This document shows positions 13,481 through 26,461 of a stretch of 64,000 nt of DNA, one piece after another. Position numbers and translations under genes: made by a program. The stretch is from Triangularia verruculosa (taxonomy: Eukaryota > Ascomycota > Sordariomycetes > Sordariales > Podosporaceae). The first letter of the stretch is position 1. Each line of letters begins with the position of its first letter. The stretch is from NCBI GenBank assembly GCA_033296885.1, contig MU863901.1:1-64000 (forward strand). Direction: 5' to 3'. The notes under the pieces are model-generated. The model had not been told where the DNA came from. It searched no databases and saw nothing but the letters and a program-made list of their open reading frames with translations.

Positions 13481-14661
13481 TTATTTCTTTTGAGCATACT
13501 CATAGAAGCCCTTGCCGCTCTTCTTCCCCAACCAACCCGCCGCAACATAATTCTTCAACAGCACACTCGCCCTGTACTTGCTATCCCCGGTTTCCGTATG
13601 CAGCACATTCATGATCGCGAGGCAAGTGTCGAGTCCGATAAAATCCGCCAGCTGCAGCGGGCCCATGGGGACGTTGGTACCGTTCTTCATGATGGCGTCG
13701 ATTGAGTCCCTGTCGCCGACACCGGACTCGAGGCAGATGATCGCCTCGTTGATATAAGGCATCAGGATCCTGTTGGCGAGGAAGCCTGGGGAGTCGACCG
13801 AGTAGGAGACGATCTTGCCCATCTTCTCGCAAAAGGCCACGGCGGTGGCGAGGGTGGACTGGGAGGTTTGGAGGCCGGAGATGATCTCGACGCCTTTTTG
13901 GACGGGGACGGGGTTCATGAAGTGGGTTGCTACTACGCGGGAGGAGGCCGAGGTGTCGAGGGGGTTGGCGGGGTCCTGGGTTGCGGCGGCGATGCGGGTG
14001 ATGGAGATGGAGGAGGTATTGGTGGCTAGGACGGCGTGCTGGGGGGCGACGGAGGCGAGGCGGGAGAAGAGCTCGAATTTGAGTGTGGGGATCTCGGGGA
14101 CGGCCTCGATGATGAAGTCGGCTTCGTGGAGGGCATCGATGGAGGTGGTGGGGAGGAGGAGGGCGCGGGCAGCGTCGGATTGGGCTTGGGTGAGCTTCTC
14201 CTTTGCTACTTGCTTGGCCAGGAGGGTGTCTGGGAAGTGTTAGTGAGGTTGGTATGGTGGTATGGGAGCCGGAGGGGGTTTGTGAGGGTTGGCTGAGACC
14301 CCTTTTTAAGCCCCTATTTGTGGCTTGGTTACCCCTTTAAAGGCGGTTTAGGGTTGGCAGTGGGAACCTACCAGCAAAGACGAGACCCTTGTCCAGAGAC
14401 TTTTGGTTGGAATCAACGAGGGTAACTGGGACTTGGGCCTTCATGGCGGCTACAAGTGCAATACCAAGACCCTGTGAGGTTCGTGTTAGCTACAATTGCT
14501 GTTCATCTCATGAATGGGAAGCTCACCATCTGCCCCGCGCCGATAACACCAAGGCGCTTGATATCACGGGCGCCTTCATGCTTGACGGCGGAGGAGTAGG
14601 ACCGAGCACTGAGGCGGTTGCCCAGACGGAGCGCTTGCCTTGCCGACATGATAGAAGCCAT
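13481..14661 (-). CDS. mitochondrial 3-hydroxyacyl-CoA dehydrogenase (3-hydroxybutyryl-CoA dehydrogenase type)
   Basis: Exons 14661..14527, 14471..14372 and 14229..13481 encode 327 residues. The N-terminus is Arg- and Ser-rich without acidic residues until about residue 29, which fits a mitochondrial presequence. The Rossmann NAD site GAGQMGLG lies at about residues 42-49 and is split by intron 1. The catalytic His sits in THFMNPVP, followed by the Glu of the GVE motif. The C-terminal dimerisation domain carries DSPGFLANR, GPLQLADFIGLD and GKGFYEY. It oxidises (S)-3-hydroxyacyl-CoA to 3-oxoacyl-CoA with NAD in fatty-acid or butanoate breakdown. Length matches the family of about 320 residues. 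Intron 2 is longer than usual here (142 nt). The gene is divergent from tof1, with a 403-bp shared promoter region. Confidence 0.92.
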
Positions 14662-15064
14662 TTTTACTTGAAAGTTACGACAGAATTGGAAAAAAGAGTG
14701 AAAATGTGAATGAAGCCGTCTTGTGAATGCGACGGACCTGGTGACGTCGGCTAGCCTCGGTAAATCCCAGGGCTACCCCGGACCGATGCTGCTTTCGGCT
14801 GGCTGTCTTCCATGTGCTGGAGTCCCAGGATAGTGTGCGTAGCGAGTGCACACTGTGGCGCGCACGGTATCTGTTTAATTGGGCAGACGCGGTCAGTCGC
14901 GCTTGATTTTAATGAATGGAATGTCGCGTTTCCAGGCCTGCCAGCGCCAAGCACCGACCTGAATCCAGCAGACGAGACACGACCATAACGACTGCAAAGC
15001 TGGAATTGTGAGAGACGAAGATCGTATGCTGGTATTAAACGATTCCAGAGGATAAATCCCCAAA
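14662..15064. promoter_or_regulatory. divergent promoter region between the dehydrogenase and tof1
   Basis: This 403-bp spacer separates two genes transcribed away from each other, so it must carry both core promoters. I see no clear TATA box or recognisable operator. Confidence 0.55.
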
Positions 15065-18000
15065 ATGGAGGACAACGAGATCCCCAACGACACGGTGCAC
15101 CCTGAGGTGCGGGCGCACATCAACAGTCTTGTTTCTGCGGTAGGTTCCTAACTGACGGCCCCTCGACCCTAGACAATGGCTAACAGTTGGAATAGCTTGG
15201 TGGCTTCAGTGTAGACAGCGACGATGACAAATATAAACTCGGCGACGACGCCCTCGAAGTGCTGCGCGACCTGAAGAAATGGATCCGATTCTACGACGAG
15301 AAGACGAACCGAATGGACGTTGCCCGATGCCTCGCCGAAGCGAATATCGTCTGCACCGACCTCCTCCAGATTCTTGCCTTATGGCCACCAAGCGACAATG
15401 ACAGCAAGTACAGGTCGAAGATTGCGCTGGCGTGCTACGAGCTCATGGTACCGCTTACCTGGCCGATCGAGAAAGACCCCGAGACGATGACGGTCAACCA
15501 CCACCGACATTTACCAGTGCTGCAGTTGGCGCAACTGAACTACAAGAGGGCGATTATCAACTTCGATGCGGCGCAGATTTTGAACACAGCGATTAGGGTT
15601 GCGTTGCCGAGCATGGCCCTACCTATTGGGGACCGGACGGCAAGAGATCAGGGAATCATTAAGTTGATTCTGTACTTTCTGAGGAATATTGCCATGATCA
15701 GCCCGCCGCCAGGAGTCAACTACGAGGGGGATGAATCTCAGATCTCTCGGTCGGCGCTGATCGATGCCTTCTCTTTCCAGGATGTATTTCTGACTATCTT
15801 GACGATAGCTTCGAATATGGGCGAGGATTTCAGGACCGAGGACGTCATTATTCTAGAGATATTGTTCCATCTGCTCAAAAGAGTTGACTCGAGCAAGCTT
15901 TTTGTCAGCGAAAAGCAACTAAACAAGATCAAGACCGACGAGTTAACGGAGGCCATGAACAAGGAGGCGGCTATGCTAAGATCCTATAACAAGAAGGCAC
16001 CAACAAGGCATAGCAGATTTGGAACCATGATCTGGGTCAAGAGAGAAAGTGGGAGGACAGTTACGGTTTCCGGCCAAGATGCATTGCTTGATCCTGCCGC
16101 CCGCGAGCGGAAGATGGACAGCACAAAGACCTTCAAGGCACCAAGACGAGCAAGGAAAGACGAGGCCGATAAGGAATTAGGCCCACTGGTCAATCTTGAC
16201 GAAAGGGCCCGCCAGCAGCTCAAAGAGTTTGTCTCTGACTTCCTCGACTCTGGCTTCAACCCTCTATTCCTCCATCTTCAGCGCTCGATCGACCGAGAGG
16301 CAGGCCATGTTCTGGAAAGTCACAAGGCTCAGTTCTTCTACCTTGTATCTTGGTTTCTGGAAGCCGAACGAGTGCGCCAACAAGCAAACAAAGACCAGAA
16401 GAAGCCTTCTCAACCAGCGAGCGCGGATGAGGTCAACTCGTTTAACCTTGTTGCCGCTGTCCTACAGCCGGAGATGATCATCACACTCAACAGATACCTC
16501 GACCGATCCTATACCGACAAGAACTGGCCCCTCCTGACAACCGTCATGCGTTGCTACACCCAGATACTGCTCACCATCCAGGAGATGACTGACAGCGGCA
16601 ACGAAGAAGACGAAGAAATCGCTGACAACCTCCTCAGCAATCTGTTCTACGAGCAAACCACACACGACGCCATTGCCAACATCGCCCGGACCTACAAGGA
16701 CCAAGGTTTTGAGTATCTCGACGCCTGCACCGAACTCACTCACACCTTCCTCCGTATCCTAGAAGCCTACTCCAAACAAAACGTCGACATGCAAGTACGC
16801 TCCCGGCGACGAACGCGCAAGAAGAAAAAGGCCAAACAGGCAGAAGTCGCCGCCAACGCTGGCTCTGGCGATGAGGACGAGGACCTCGTCAACCCTGTCT
16901 CAGATGACGACGACGAAGCCGACGCTCGCAAAGCAGAGCACACCACCCAAGAGCGCAAGTTCAACTTTGCCCAGTTCGCCACCAGATTCCTCCCCCAAGG
17001 CGTAGTCGACACCTTTGTCAAATTCACGCACTTCTACCTCGACCTCTCTCCCGAACAACTCAAGCGCGCCCACCGCTACTTCTACCGCGTTGCCTTCAAG
17101 CACGAAATGTCGCCCATGCTCTTCCGTCTTGACATAGTATCCCTGCTCTACAACATGATCAAAGGCCCTCACCCGCTCGACCCTTCCACGGTAGGAAAGT
17201 CGGTCTTCAAAGAGTGGGAAGAGCTCGTCAAGCAGATCATCAGGAAGTGCACCAAGAAACTCGAGGAGCGGCCGGCGCTGTTTGTGGAGCTGTTGTTCAG
17301 CAAGGAGAAGCAAACGGCCTTTTACCTCGAGTACGGCTACGAAAAGCAGACTTCTTCTTCTACCAACCCCAGGCCAGGGGCGGAGCTGGAGTTCAAGGAC
17401 AAAATGCTTGAGAAGGCAGCGCAGATTGCGATTGTGGTGGGGGTGTTGCTGGATAGGAACCAGACTGAGTGGCTGGAGTGGGTTAAGAAGACGCTTCAAG
17501 AGACAGAGAGCGAGCGCCGGGCTTGGGAGGCGGCGGAGCAGGCGAAGCAGATGGAGAGCACGGGAGGGGTGGGGTTGTTACCTGAGGCGCCTTATACTGG
17601 TAAGCTAGCTGATTTGCCCCTGAGAGCCTTGTTTGCAATTGTTTACATGGTCCGTGCGCTGACACCCTTTTTCTTTTCCAGTGATACATCCGTCCAACGA
17701 TAAGTGTCGAACGGCAATGTTCAAGAACCCGCATCTGAGGTTATTGATGAAGCTGGTTGGGTTTGAGAGGCTGGCGCCGACACTGGATGAAACGCCTGAT
17801 TCGGTTTGGATTGTGCCTGGTCGTCTGAGCGCGTATGATCTAAAGGAGAACCTGGATATGATCAACAAGGCCGAGTTTGAACCACCTACGTTTGAGGCTG
17901 GGGAACTAGCCGAAGATCAACTGCGCAGAAAATCTGCAGCTACTAAAGCCGCGCCGAGGAAAAGAGCGGCATTTGACGATGACGATGACGATCTTCTCGA

Positions 18001-18808
18001 TGATGGAGAGGAACCTCTTTTCCCTGTGGGTGGACCTACGGCAAGGAAACCTGACGGAGAAAGGCCAAAGAAGCTTAGGAGGAAGAGAACGACGATTAAT
18101 AGTGACGGAGAGGAGGTGGAGGAAGTAAGGGAGATTGACGATGAGGAGGCGGCGGAGAGGGCAAAGGCGAGGAAGCAGAAGCAGTTGGAGAAGTTGAGAA
18201 AGATCAAGAGTGAGATGTATGTCCGGGCGAGCGATGATGAGTCGGATGAGGAGGCGGATAGGGAGTTTTTCGCGAAGGAGGAGGAGAGGAGACAGAAGAC
18301 GAAGGCGGCGTTTGGGGAGCCGACGAGGGAGAAGGAGAAGCCGCTGGGAGTGGAGAAGAGTGCTTGGGAGAGGTTGTTGGATGGGGATGATGATGAGGAT
18401 GAAGATGATGTGGTGGTGGAGAAGCTGATGCCTAAGCCGAAGAAGGCGGCCGCTAACAGGGGAAGTAAAAGGAAGTCGGATGTTGCTGATTTGGGAAGTG
18501 ATGAGGATGTTGATATGGATAGGGATGATGATGAGGAAGAGAATACGGCGGATGATGAGAGTGAGGAGTCGTCTACGCCGCCGCCGGCGAAGAGGACTGC
18601 GAAGAAGAGGAAACCGAGTAAGAAGGTGGTTGATGAGGATGGAGATGAAGAGATGGCGTCGGCTACACAGACGAGCGATAGAACTGTTGGGGAGAAAGAC
18701 GATGGTGTTGATGAGGATGATGACGATGAGGATTTGCCCGTCTCTGCGCCAGTACGGCGGCCGAGGGTTAGGGCTGGGTTCATTATGGATAGTAGTGATG
18801 ATGAGTGA
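15065..18808 (+). CDS. tof1: Topoisomerase 1-associated factor Tof1 (Timeless/Swi1 family)
   Basis: Exons 15065..15139, 15196..17599 and 17682..18808 encode 1201 residues. The start MEDNEIPNDTVHPEVRAH is followed, after a 56-nt intron, by the typical Timeless N-terminus: an acidic loop, then a helical region with NIVCTDLLQILALWP and YELMVPLTWPIEKDPE. The armadillo-like Timeless domain covers about the first 300 residues. A second conserved block around residues 640-850 (NFAQFATRFLP, ending FKNPHLRLLMKLVGFERL) is followed by a very acidic, Lys-rich tail. With Csm3, Tof1 forms the fork-protection complex that travels with the replisome, stabilises stalled forks and mediates the S-phase checkpoint (family knowledge). 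Length matches ascomycete Tof1 of about 1200 residues. Intron 2 falls at a conserved Pro-Tyr-Thr junction. Confidence 0.95.
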
Positions 18809-19787
18809 TTGTGTTCAGGTTTACTACTTTTTGTACACATATTTGAATGCATGGCGTCTGTTTTCGTCTGTTCAGGGTATTATCGCTGGGTTCGGCATGG
18901 TGGAGAAGGAACAGGAGAGAATCTTCGTTGTAGGAGATGGTCATGATTGTCAAGGAATCATGTACAGCCAATACAAACATGCTTGTCGAGTGGGCGTTTT
19001 AAAGGGATAAACTCGCGTGTCGTTGTTATCATCGCCGTGTTCATTCGGCTTCAAATTCCTGTTCGTTGAAGCTATCGCGATATGTGGGGTGTGTCCTCTC
19101 CACTGTTGCTGTCTGCTGGTCCACCCTTAAGGCTACGCGACCATTCGCTTCGGCAGTTAACAGCAAGCGCAGGGAATATCGTAGTACTGATCCAAAGTGC
19201 CGGCATTAAAGCTTGCGGTACTTGAGCTAAAGAGCGTAGTTATTGAGATGGAGGTTTATTGTACTATTTCGACGCAGCTGGAGGCAGGTTAGCTTTTCGG
19301 GAGGCCGCAGCCGTCCGATCATACTGTTTACTCGTTTTCGAAATATGTCGCGCATCCAGAGACCAAGGCTGCTTAGGTGGAAGGATCATACGTCTTTTGC
19401 TGAGGTCAGGGTGAAGCTATCGCCAAATCGTCGGTTTGCTAAATGGCGCGAAAATCGCGTCTCGGCACCGTAGGTTGCACGATAACACCACTAGAAAATG
19501 TAGGTAGCACAGGGAAACGTGAGGTGGCTGGGGAAATGGGCCACCAGTCACGCGCATGAACTGAATATTACGTGCACATTGAACCATCCCAGACAAAACA
19601 CCTCCTCGATTCAGCAATCAGTAGATACAAATGCTTTTCTCCGTACAACTTCCCCAAACCCCTGAATTATACACCCAACCATCCTCTCAACCGCCATGAC
19701 TTTTGGTGCTTCGAATGTAGCTCCGTTGCCGTCTATTTCGCCGTTGATCCTCCTCTAATCGTGTTTCTTCGGTAGTAGCGCGACGTC

Positions 19788-20103
19788 TTAGCGGTATTTC
19801 CTGACCTTGATGAAGTTGGGTCTCTTGGAGCGCTCAGTGGAAGGCGTGCCATTGCTGTTGTTATTTTTGTCTTTCTGATCGTTTCGATCCTCCTTATTAT
19901 CACCGTTGGAACCTTTCTCGTGACTGCTTTTGCTCTCGTCAGTGGGATCTAGCAGTGGTCTCAGCGGTGACTGTGTCCTTGTCTTACCCTTTTCCCTTTG
20001 TGTCTTTTGCGTCCTTTCCGCTCAGAGTAAACCGACGAAACAGTCCCTCAATATTCTGCTCCAAGCTCATCGGGCGCTGGTTTTCAAGGTTTGCAGGCGC
20101 CAT
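19788..20103 (-). other. possible small hydrophilic gene, interrupted by one-base shift
   Basis: On the minus strand an ATG at 20103 opens a frame (start MAPANLENQRPMSLEQ) that meets a stop right after an AAAA-GGG run. The next frame then continues, without stops, into a Lys/Asp/Asn/Ser-rich segment ending in RPNFIKVRKYR at 19788. One base fewer in the A-run would join the two into about 104 residues. No intron with proper borders fits. Composition of both halves looks more coding-like than that of the surrounding frames. It could be a real small gene with a sequencing error, a recent pseudogene, or chance. I do not recognise a family. Confidence 0.3.
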
Positions 20104-21304
20104 TAGAGTTGTTGATCGGCCTGTGCGTGTTTTCACCTGCGGGAACAAGATGGTTGTGGGTGGAAAGTCCTGGAATTTGCTGAGGACGCCGAAGGTTCAC
20201 TGTCATGCCCCGCAACCAACCCCCCAGGGGTTGTTGGGACCCGTTCTTCTCCTGACATCCTCTTGCGACTTCAGCCTCAGGCATTCGACTCCATCCCCTG
20301 CGTTTTCAGTCCCAGCTTCGTCTCCGACCGCCTCTCCATGTATTTCTAACTTGAATTCCAGCATAAGGAACCAAGGTGATTGGCAGGTGCTGCCAAACAT
20401 GGACGCTGCGACATGGTTCGGCCGCCAACCCTGCCAAACATGGGGGGCTTTATTGGCTGTCCGTTGCGCTATGCTAGACACAGAGCATCTGCATGGTCTC
20501 CAGTCGTTGGCTATCGATTCTGAAATCCTGTCCCGTCCCGAGCTTCAGTGCGAAGACCGATAAAGCGTCTTGGGCACTGTCTCCGTGTTGCTCCCATAGT
20601 GGTTGGTATCTGCGAGTCTGTGTCTTTGTTCTGGTTTTGCTCCATCTGCTAACACCCCGCGCCAGCAACTAGTACGAATTTGGCAGCACGCTCGCACTTG
20701 CGCGCCCATTCATCGATTATCCCTTTTTAGCATGACAGCGCTGGATGCTTAACCCTTATGGGGGGATGTTCACTTGAGACATCCAGACCAACGAGGCAAC
20801 TTCGAAGGACGTATGTTGAACCCTAACCCCGAAAGCCACAGCCAAGAAAAGGGCAGCCACACAACTTTTCCCTGCAAGCCACAACAACAGGTCGCACTAG
20901 CGCTGGCCAGCCACCAAACATGATTCTTGGCAAGCAGGAAAGTGCCTGACCAATAAGAGTCGCTCGTCCGTTCGTGGAGTGATGAGTGCCACTGAGAACC
21001 TCCCGAATTCTCCAAAATCCCCGATCCTGAGCGTGTGATGAGGTAGCTGACTATTGGCTTGTCAAGCCAACAAGATGGCCAGAAACATCCTTCTCTTTAT
21101 GGGCGCGTAACGAAGAGAACTTCCCCGCTCTGCTTGGCCGGACTCTTGCATGGAAGCAGCGGCCCGACAGTACCGGCCCCCGTAATTACAGGTGACAAAA
21201 CACATTGGCAACCTGCACGCCCTAATGTCGCATGTGAAGCACGTGTTGAGCTTAGCGGGAAGCAACGCAGCATGAATTGCATGAAGAAAGCAAGTAAGAA
21301 AGAG

Positions 21305-21350
21305 GGGGAAGAAGCTGGGGGAAGAAGCTGGGGGAAGAAGCTGGGGAAGA
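21305..21350. repeat. 13-bp tandem repeat, about 3.5 copies
   Basis: The unit GGGGAAGAAGCTG is repeated three times perfectly and then partly. It lies in non-coding DNA and is a minor minisatellite. Confidence 0.85.
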
Positions 21351-23513
21351 TGAAACCTGAATGGGAAAAGGAGAGAGGTGTTGTCGCAGAAGTTAGGACG
21401 AAATCATCGGTCGGGAGGAACTGGCACCACTTGAGCCTTTTTACCTGACCGAGCACCCCTGGACAAACGGGGAAATGGATATAAAGGAGCGGGCTAGGAG
21501 ATGCGGCGAGACCAAATTTCAATAAATTTGCGCGATTCGGGTCGGTAGAAGACAAGAAATATTCGACAGTGATGAAAAGAGGGAAAACAGTTGAGGGTTG
21601 TGTTGGTGTGGCAGAGAAAAGCTTGGGAATGGGTTGCAAGTGGGGGCTAGTTGACTTTATAGGGTCAGTGATGTGAGGGAGACCGCTCAGGCATCAATGG
21701 ACAAATCAAAAATGGCACACACTGCATGAAACAGATGCCTCGCAGCTGCTTGGATACTTGAATCGACAGGCTCAGAAAGTCCCTGTCTCAGCTTGGAATG
21801 CGGGCAAGCATGGAAGGGTCTTTGGGTGGTGGCTGTCATGTCCTGGCACCGTTGACCGGGTGTCATCAGCTGCCTCCCAGTGCGAGGTATTGCGCAGCTG
21901 GTGCCCGTTTTCGTTTTCCTTCTTCATCTTCTGACAGAGAATGGCCGAGCAAGTGGGAGTTACCGTTCTGTCCAAAAGAAGCCTACCATGCAAGCGTCAT
22001 CGGTGACATTGCAGCCGTGTCGTGGTTCTCTCTTCCGCTCCGGCAATGGGGGCTGACAAGGCAACACCGAATCGAGTCTTCTTCGGAAAGTTGGGACGTT
22101 ACGAACCCCTCGAGCTCCTCTCGCCATCTTCGACAATTTACCATGTCTGCCTACATGAGGGCTTGAGAATTATTTGAGCGCCGGAGAGGCTTTCTTCCAG
22201 CTACTTTACCTCCTCCAATCTTGACCATGCTGTTCCCCCGCCCGTTCTATCAACGACAAGACATGCGGCTCCCTGATCTCCATACCACGATCGCAATCTC
22301 GACAACGAAGAGTACCATTCCTCCGTCGAACGATATGGAAGCGCTGTCAATCGCGGCGGCACAAGAAGCTCGCATCATATTGTGTCCCTGCAACGTGTTC
22401 TTGCGAGATTCGTGACATTCATGGCTCTGGGTTGGAGAAGGCTGTGCGAAACAACCTTTGATCCACGTAGGCCATCTTGCAATGCGTTGGGCAGTGGCGT
22501 AGACATTACTCGTGCAGATTTTATGCATCATGAGAACATGTAGTGGACCAAGAATCACAAAAGTCTGACGTCCTGAAGTCGATGGGTGATCTACGTGAAG
22601 GTCCCGATTAGACCGACAATTCTATTGCCCGATTGAAGAACCAACGGTGAGGCCCGTTCCGCCCCCGAATGCTCGTACCCTCCAGTAGATGGCCAAGGAA
22701 AAGAGCCTCCTGGCGGCCATTTCGGCATCCTCAAAGGGGCGGAAAGGGCGACATCCGCAAACTTGGTCGCATCGTGGGCTACCTACACTGGCCTTAGCAG
22801 TCTCCAATGGTCATCCTTAGCCTCCAAAGTCCGCCTTACCCCTCACCTGCTCATTGTACAGATGTGATGTCGTTTCTGAATCCAGGAGAGGGCGTGTCGT
22901 TCCTCTCTTGATCTGATTCCCTGAAGCTGCCAAGGCTATAGACACTTTTGCACATGGCTGTCATTATCTTGTTGGAGAAATGACGCTGCGTCCCTCGTCC
23001 ATCGTGTACCGAAGATACAAACGGCTTCAACATAATACCTTAGTTACTGCTTCTCGGCCCAAACTTTCAGTGTCTGGCAACAGGCTTTCTAACCATCTTT
23101 CAGAGAGCAGCCACCGATTAGAATAGTACGTGCCCGAGATCTGCCCACATCGGAAACGGGGCTGAGGCTCTCCGCGACTATCCTCAGCAGTCGACTCCAG
23201 TCGTCCCCCAATGGCATACGCTTTGCCTAAGGGCCGTCCATGTGTATGCTGCATGATGCAGAACGCATCAAAAGGTGATTCCACACACCCTCTCTAACAA
23301 ACGAGGCTACTCACTAGGCGGTGAGCATTGCGTTCCCTTCCGACACGTTGGAATCAGGCATCAAGCAGTCCATAGTCGTCTAGGAACATCACCAACAAAA
23401 AGACGGGTGCTCTGAACCCGGGCAAGGCTCGCTCTGTGGATATAAGTTGTCATGCCCGTTGCCAGAAAAGTCGACTTCTACCAGCGCTGAGGAACACCAT
23501 TATCTTTTTTACA

Positions 23514-24798
23514 ATGCCCTTCGCTTCCGATATTCACTTAGCGGAAATGGGACATGGCCAAGATTCCTCTCCGTCTTCTTCCAAGATGTCCACTTCTGAG
23601 GAGAGCCAATCATCCACTGCTGTCGAAAGCCCAAGCAAGGCTGAACCGCCGTGCGGTATGTTTCCGGCACTGGGACACTTCCTTCAATTGTCCCCGATCA
23701 TTAACATCATTCTAGATGAAGACGAGTTCCTCCAGAACAATTGCTGGTTTCGCAACAACCGTGAGTTATCCGAATAACAACGGCGCAACGGGATAGACGA
23801 CGCTGACATTGACAAGGGAATAAAAAAGAGCCGCCGGAGCCACGAGGCGTCGCCGGGGTGGTAGCTTTTCAGGAAAATCATGGGAACATGGAGTTGATCA
23901 GGGATTTTAGTTACCCTGCAAAGGTCCTAACCCATTACGTGGGCAGCGAGCTCGCATGCTTGGTCAACGAGCTACGAAGCTTCTCGACGGAACACAATGA
24001 GGAGCTGCGTCGTCTTACAAAGAACCAGACTAGACCCGCCGGCCATCCGCCCATTCTAGCAGAGTACGATGTGATCATGCAAGCCTTGCAAGAGAAATAC
24101 CTGCAATACAGTAAGCTTTCCAGGGGTCAACCTACCTATCCACATGAAAATCTCACTGACGACAACCTCACTCTAGCAACCATAGTAGAGAAGACTATTT
24201 ATCTGCGGAAGAACCTCTACCCCGCCAACCTTGCACCAGTGTATGACTTTGTTGGGGCGATATTTGACGGTAAAATGCTGGACAAAGGGTCTCATGTGTA
24301 CTGGGATCACCTTGAGGAACAATGTTATATCGATCCCCCGCCTCCTAGCTGGGTGGAAAAAGTGATATACAGCCGCGTTGGCATGTGGCTCATTGTACGC
24401 GACCATCTTCTCAAGCACCTCACCCAAGACGAGGGCCATCAAACTCAAACAAGTATGACATGCTGACACCTATTCTCTTTCTACAACAGGAAAAGGTCTT
24501 CAGAGGACCAACACCCAACACGCGGCAGGTGCCCAAGGCCACAGAGCTCTTCGTCATCTTTGTGATGCAGGTGATCGGCACTACGATCCTGATCATATGC
24601 CCCGTGAGCATCATGCTACTGCGCGTGCTCGACAACGGCGAGCTCTTCGCGCTCGTCAGCGTCTCCATCGTCATATTTTCCCTGTTCTCGAGCGCGATAA
24701 ACAATGGGAATGTCAGTCACACATTCCTAGCCGTCATCGGTTACACGGCTGTTCTGGCAGGGTTTGCTGACGTTGGATCGCGAGCGTTGGGGACATGA
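23514..24798 (+). CDS. DUF6594-like membrane protein
   Basis: Proposed exons are 23514..23760, 23817..24110, 24177..24394 and 24490..24798, giving 355 residues. The layout resembles fungal DUF6594 proteins: a Ser-rich N-tail, a segment beginning with the Phe-Pro-Ala-Leu type motif, a helical block with FSYPAKVLTHYVGSELACL and a LVNELRSF pattern, and a C-terminal pair or trio of transmembrane helices (residues about 275-350) after a short linker. Function is unknown for the family. Intron 1 has good borders. Intron 2 is 66 nt, in frame and without stops, so retention is possible. Intron 3 is the weak point: a better-looking GTATGA donor at 24455 gives the wrong phase, and only the GTACGC donor at 24395 restores the frame. 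A second short frame starts immediately after the stop (24799-24990) but is probably 3' UTR. Confidence 0.65.
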
Positions 24799-26461
24799 AT
24801 GGGGAAGAAGGTCACTAAGAAACAAGAGAGAGAGAGAATAGTACACGACAAAGCCGAAGGGCTAGCCCTGAAGGATGACGACAACAAGGGAACAAAAGAC
24901 TTACGTGGCTTTTATGGTAGACAAGAGTACCAGGTATGGTACCTTCCGCTAGATGCGCAGGGCAACCCTATAAAACCTTTGGCACACTAGTTGATCATAG
25001 TTAACAACATAGGTACATAGACGACAACAAACTGACTGATAGAAACAAGAAAGAACCAATAGAAAAACAAAGAACTTACAACTGTATGTCCAACCTGCAT
25101 GTTGGATCCCTGCAGGCTCTCACCTAGGTACCTACCCTGGGCCCAGCCACCCACGCCTGACTTAATTATTCCTCTCCTTTCCCGTTATCAAGGATACTAT
25201 AATGTTACACAGCCAACTCCTAGTCTTGTGGGCAAGGTAAAAGCCTGGTCACCCTAGCACATGGGGGGAAAAATGAGCAGTAACTTACCTTGACTGACCA
25301 GCTACCTCTGACATACTTAGCCTTGCAGATCAAGTGATGTCTAAAATGCAAAAGAAAAAAGGGGTTCGCTGTGTTTTTGTTATGGCGTGCCTGTTGCCCA
25401 GGGAGATGTTTGGTGGGTTGGCTGAAGTCAACTTAAGGTTGTGTGGGTCTAGACGGCCGCCGCTAGGCAGGGTCAAGGGGCGGAAGGGGGGGTTCAACGA
25501 ATTTCCAAATGCTGTTTTGAGAATCCGATGTTTGGTGGGACCCGCTTCGCATGCAGCTTCCTCGGGGCCGAGATAAACGGACAGGGACCAGGGGGAGTTG
25601 TTTCAAGGAATCTTTTTACACTTCTTCGTGGATTTTGGCTGAGATGAGGGCAGAGGGGCACGCTGAGAAATGATGGTGGAGTGGAAAAGGCTTGTGCACC
25701 GCTCGTGGACGGGCTGGGGCTGAAGATGCTGTTTGGTGAAGAATGCAAGGCTTGGGAGAAGGAATGGGAGATGAGGGGTTTGATGGTAGATTGAAGATGC
25801 ATGGTGGTGCAGAACGGGGGCGGTGAACCCAGATATCAGGTTCAAGTTGTGACACCTGTCAACGGCAGTCGGGGATGCATGAACCTGTATCAGGTTCGCG
25901 CAGGTACCAACGGTTCAGAGGGGAAACAAATAGAAAGGGGAAGAACCGGGTAGATTGGGTGATGGCTGGGGAAAACTTTTGAGCCTCTTGGACGCCAATC
26001 ATCCTGCTTCATTACGCACATCATGAAACTGGCCTGGCGATGTGGCTATGCCAAGGGCGCTGCACAGCGCCGGTGAGGGTGCGGTGAGCGATGGCAAAAT
26101 CACCAGTGCATCATTGCCGCATGTTGGATTAGATAAGTAAAAAGATTCAGACTTGCTATATCAGGGAAATGGAATTTCGCGGTTGAGCCAGTTGTTGGGA
26201 TCTTCGCGAAACGACACGGGCCACAAGACTTCATGTCACCCAGAACGCATTTTAGCCTTGCCTATGTTGTGTTGGTAAATCCAAGCTGTTGTATCACAAT
26301 TTCCACTAAACGCTACGGCATCCTCTATCTTTACGCATCATCCTTGGCTTCGCCTGCGGGAACAGTCAATGACGTCCGTCGTCACTTCCCTCAATAACAT
26401 TCTTCCACAAGAGCCCCCCCCAACCGCCTTATCTGGTCTGTAACCGGGTTCAGACGAACTG
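24799..26461. other. spacer between DUF6594-like gene and MFS gene
   Basis: This is the convergent spacer between a plus-strand and a minus-strand gene. It contains a 63-codon frame at 24799-24990 touching the upstream stop, and the motif ACCTAGGTACCTA near 25122. I see no other gene. Confidence 0.5.

Larger units (their letters stand above)
18809..23513. other. 4.7-kb spacer, mostly without recognised genes
   Basis: Apart from the doubtful small gene at 19788-20103 and a short tandem repeat at 21305, I recognise nothing. The longer frames on both strands have Ser/Pro/Cys-rich, random-looking translations with no family signature. Confidence 0.5.

Noticed and set aside
19955..20563. Plus-strand frame of 202 codons
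   Set aside because: Composition is typical of antisense frames and it lacks any recognisable domain. The opposite strand has a more plausible, though doubtful, small gene.
24799..24990. 63-codon frame beginning right at the stop of the DUF6594-like gene
   Set aside because: Its translation is somewhat protein-like, but fungal genes are not polycistronic and no splice event joins it to the upstream gene. Probably 3' UTR.
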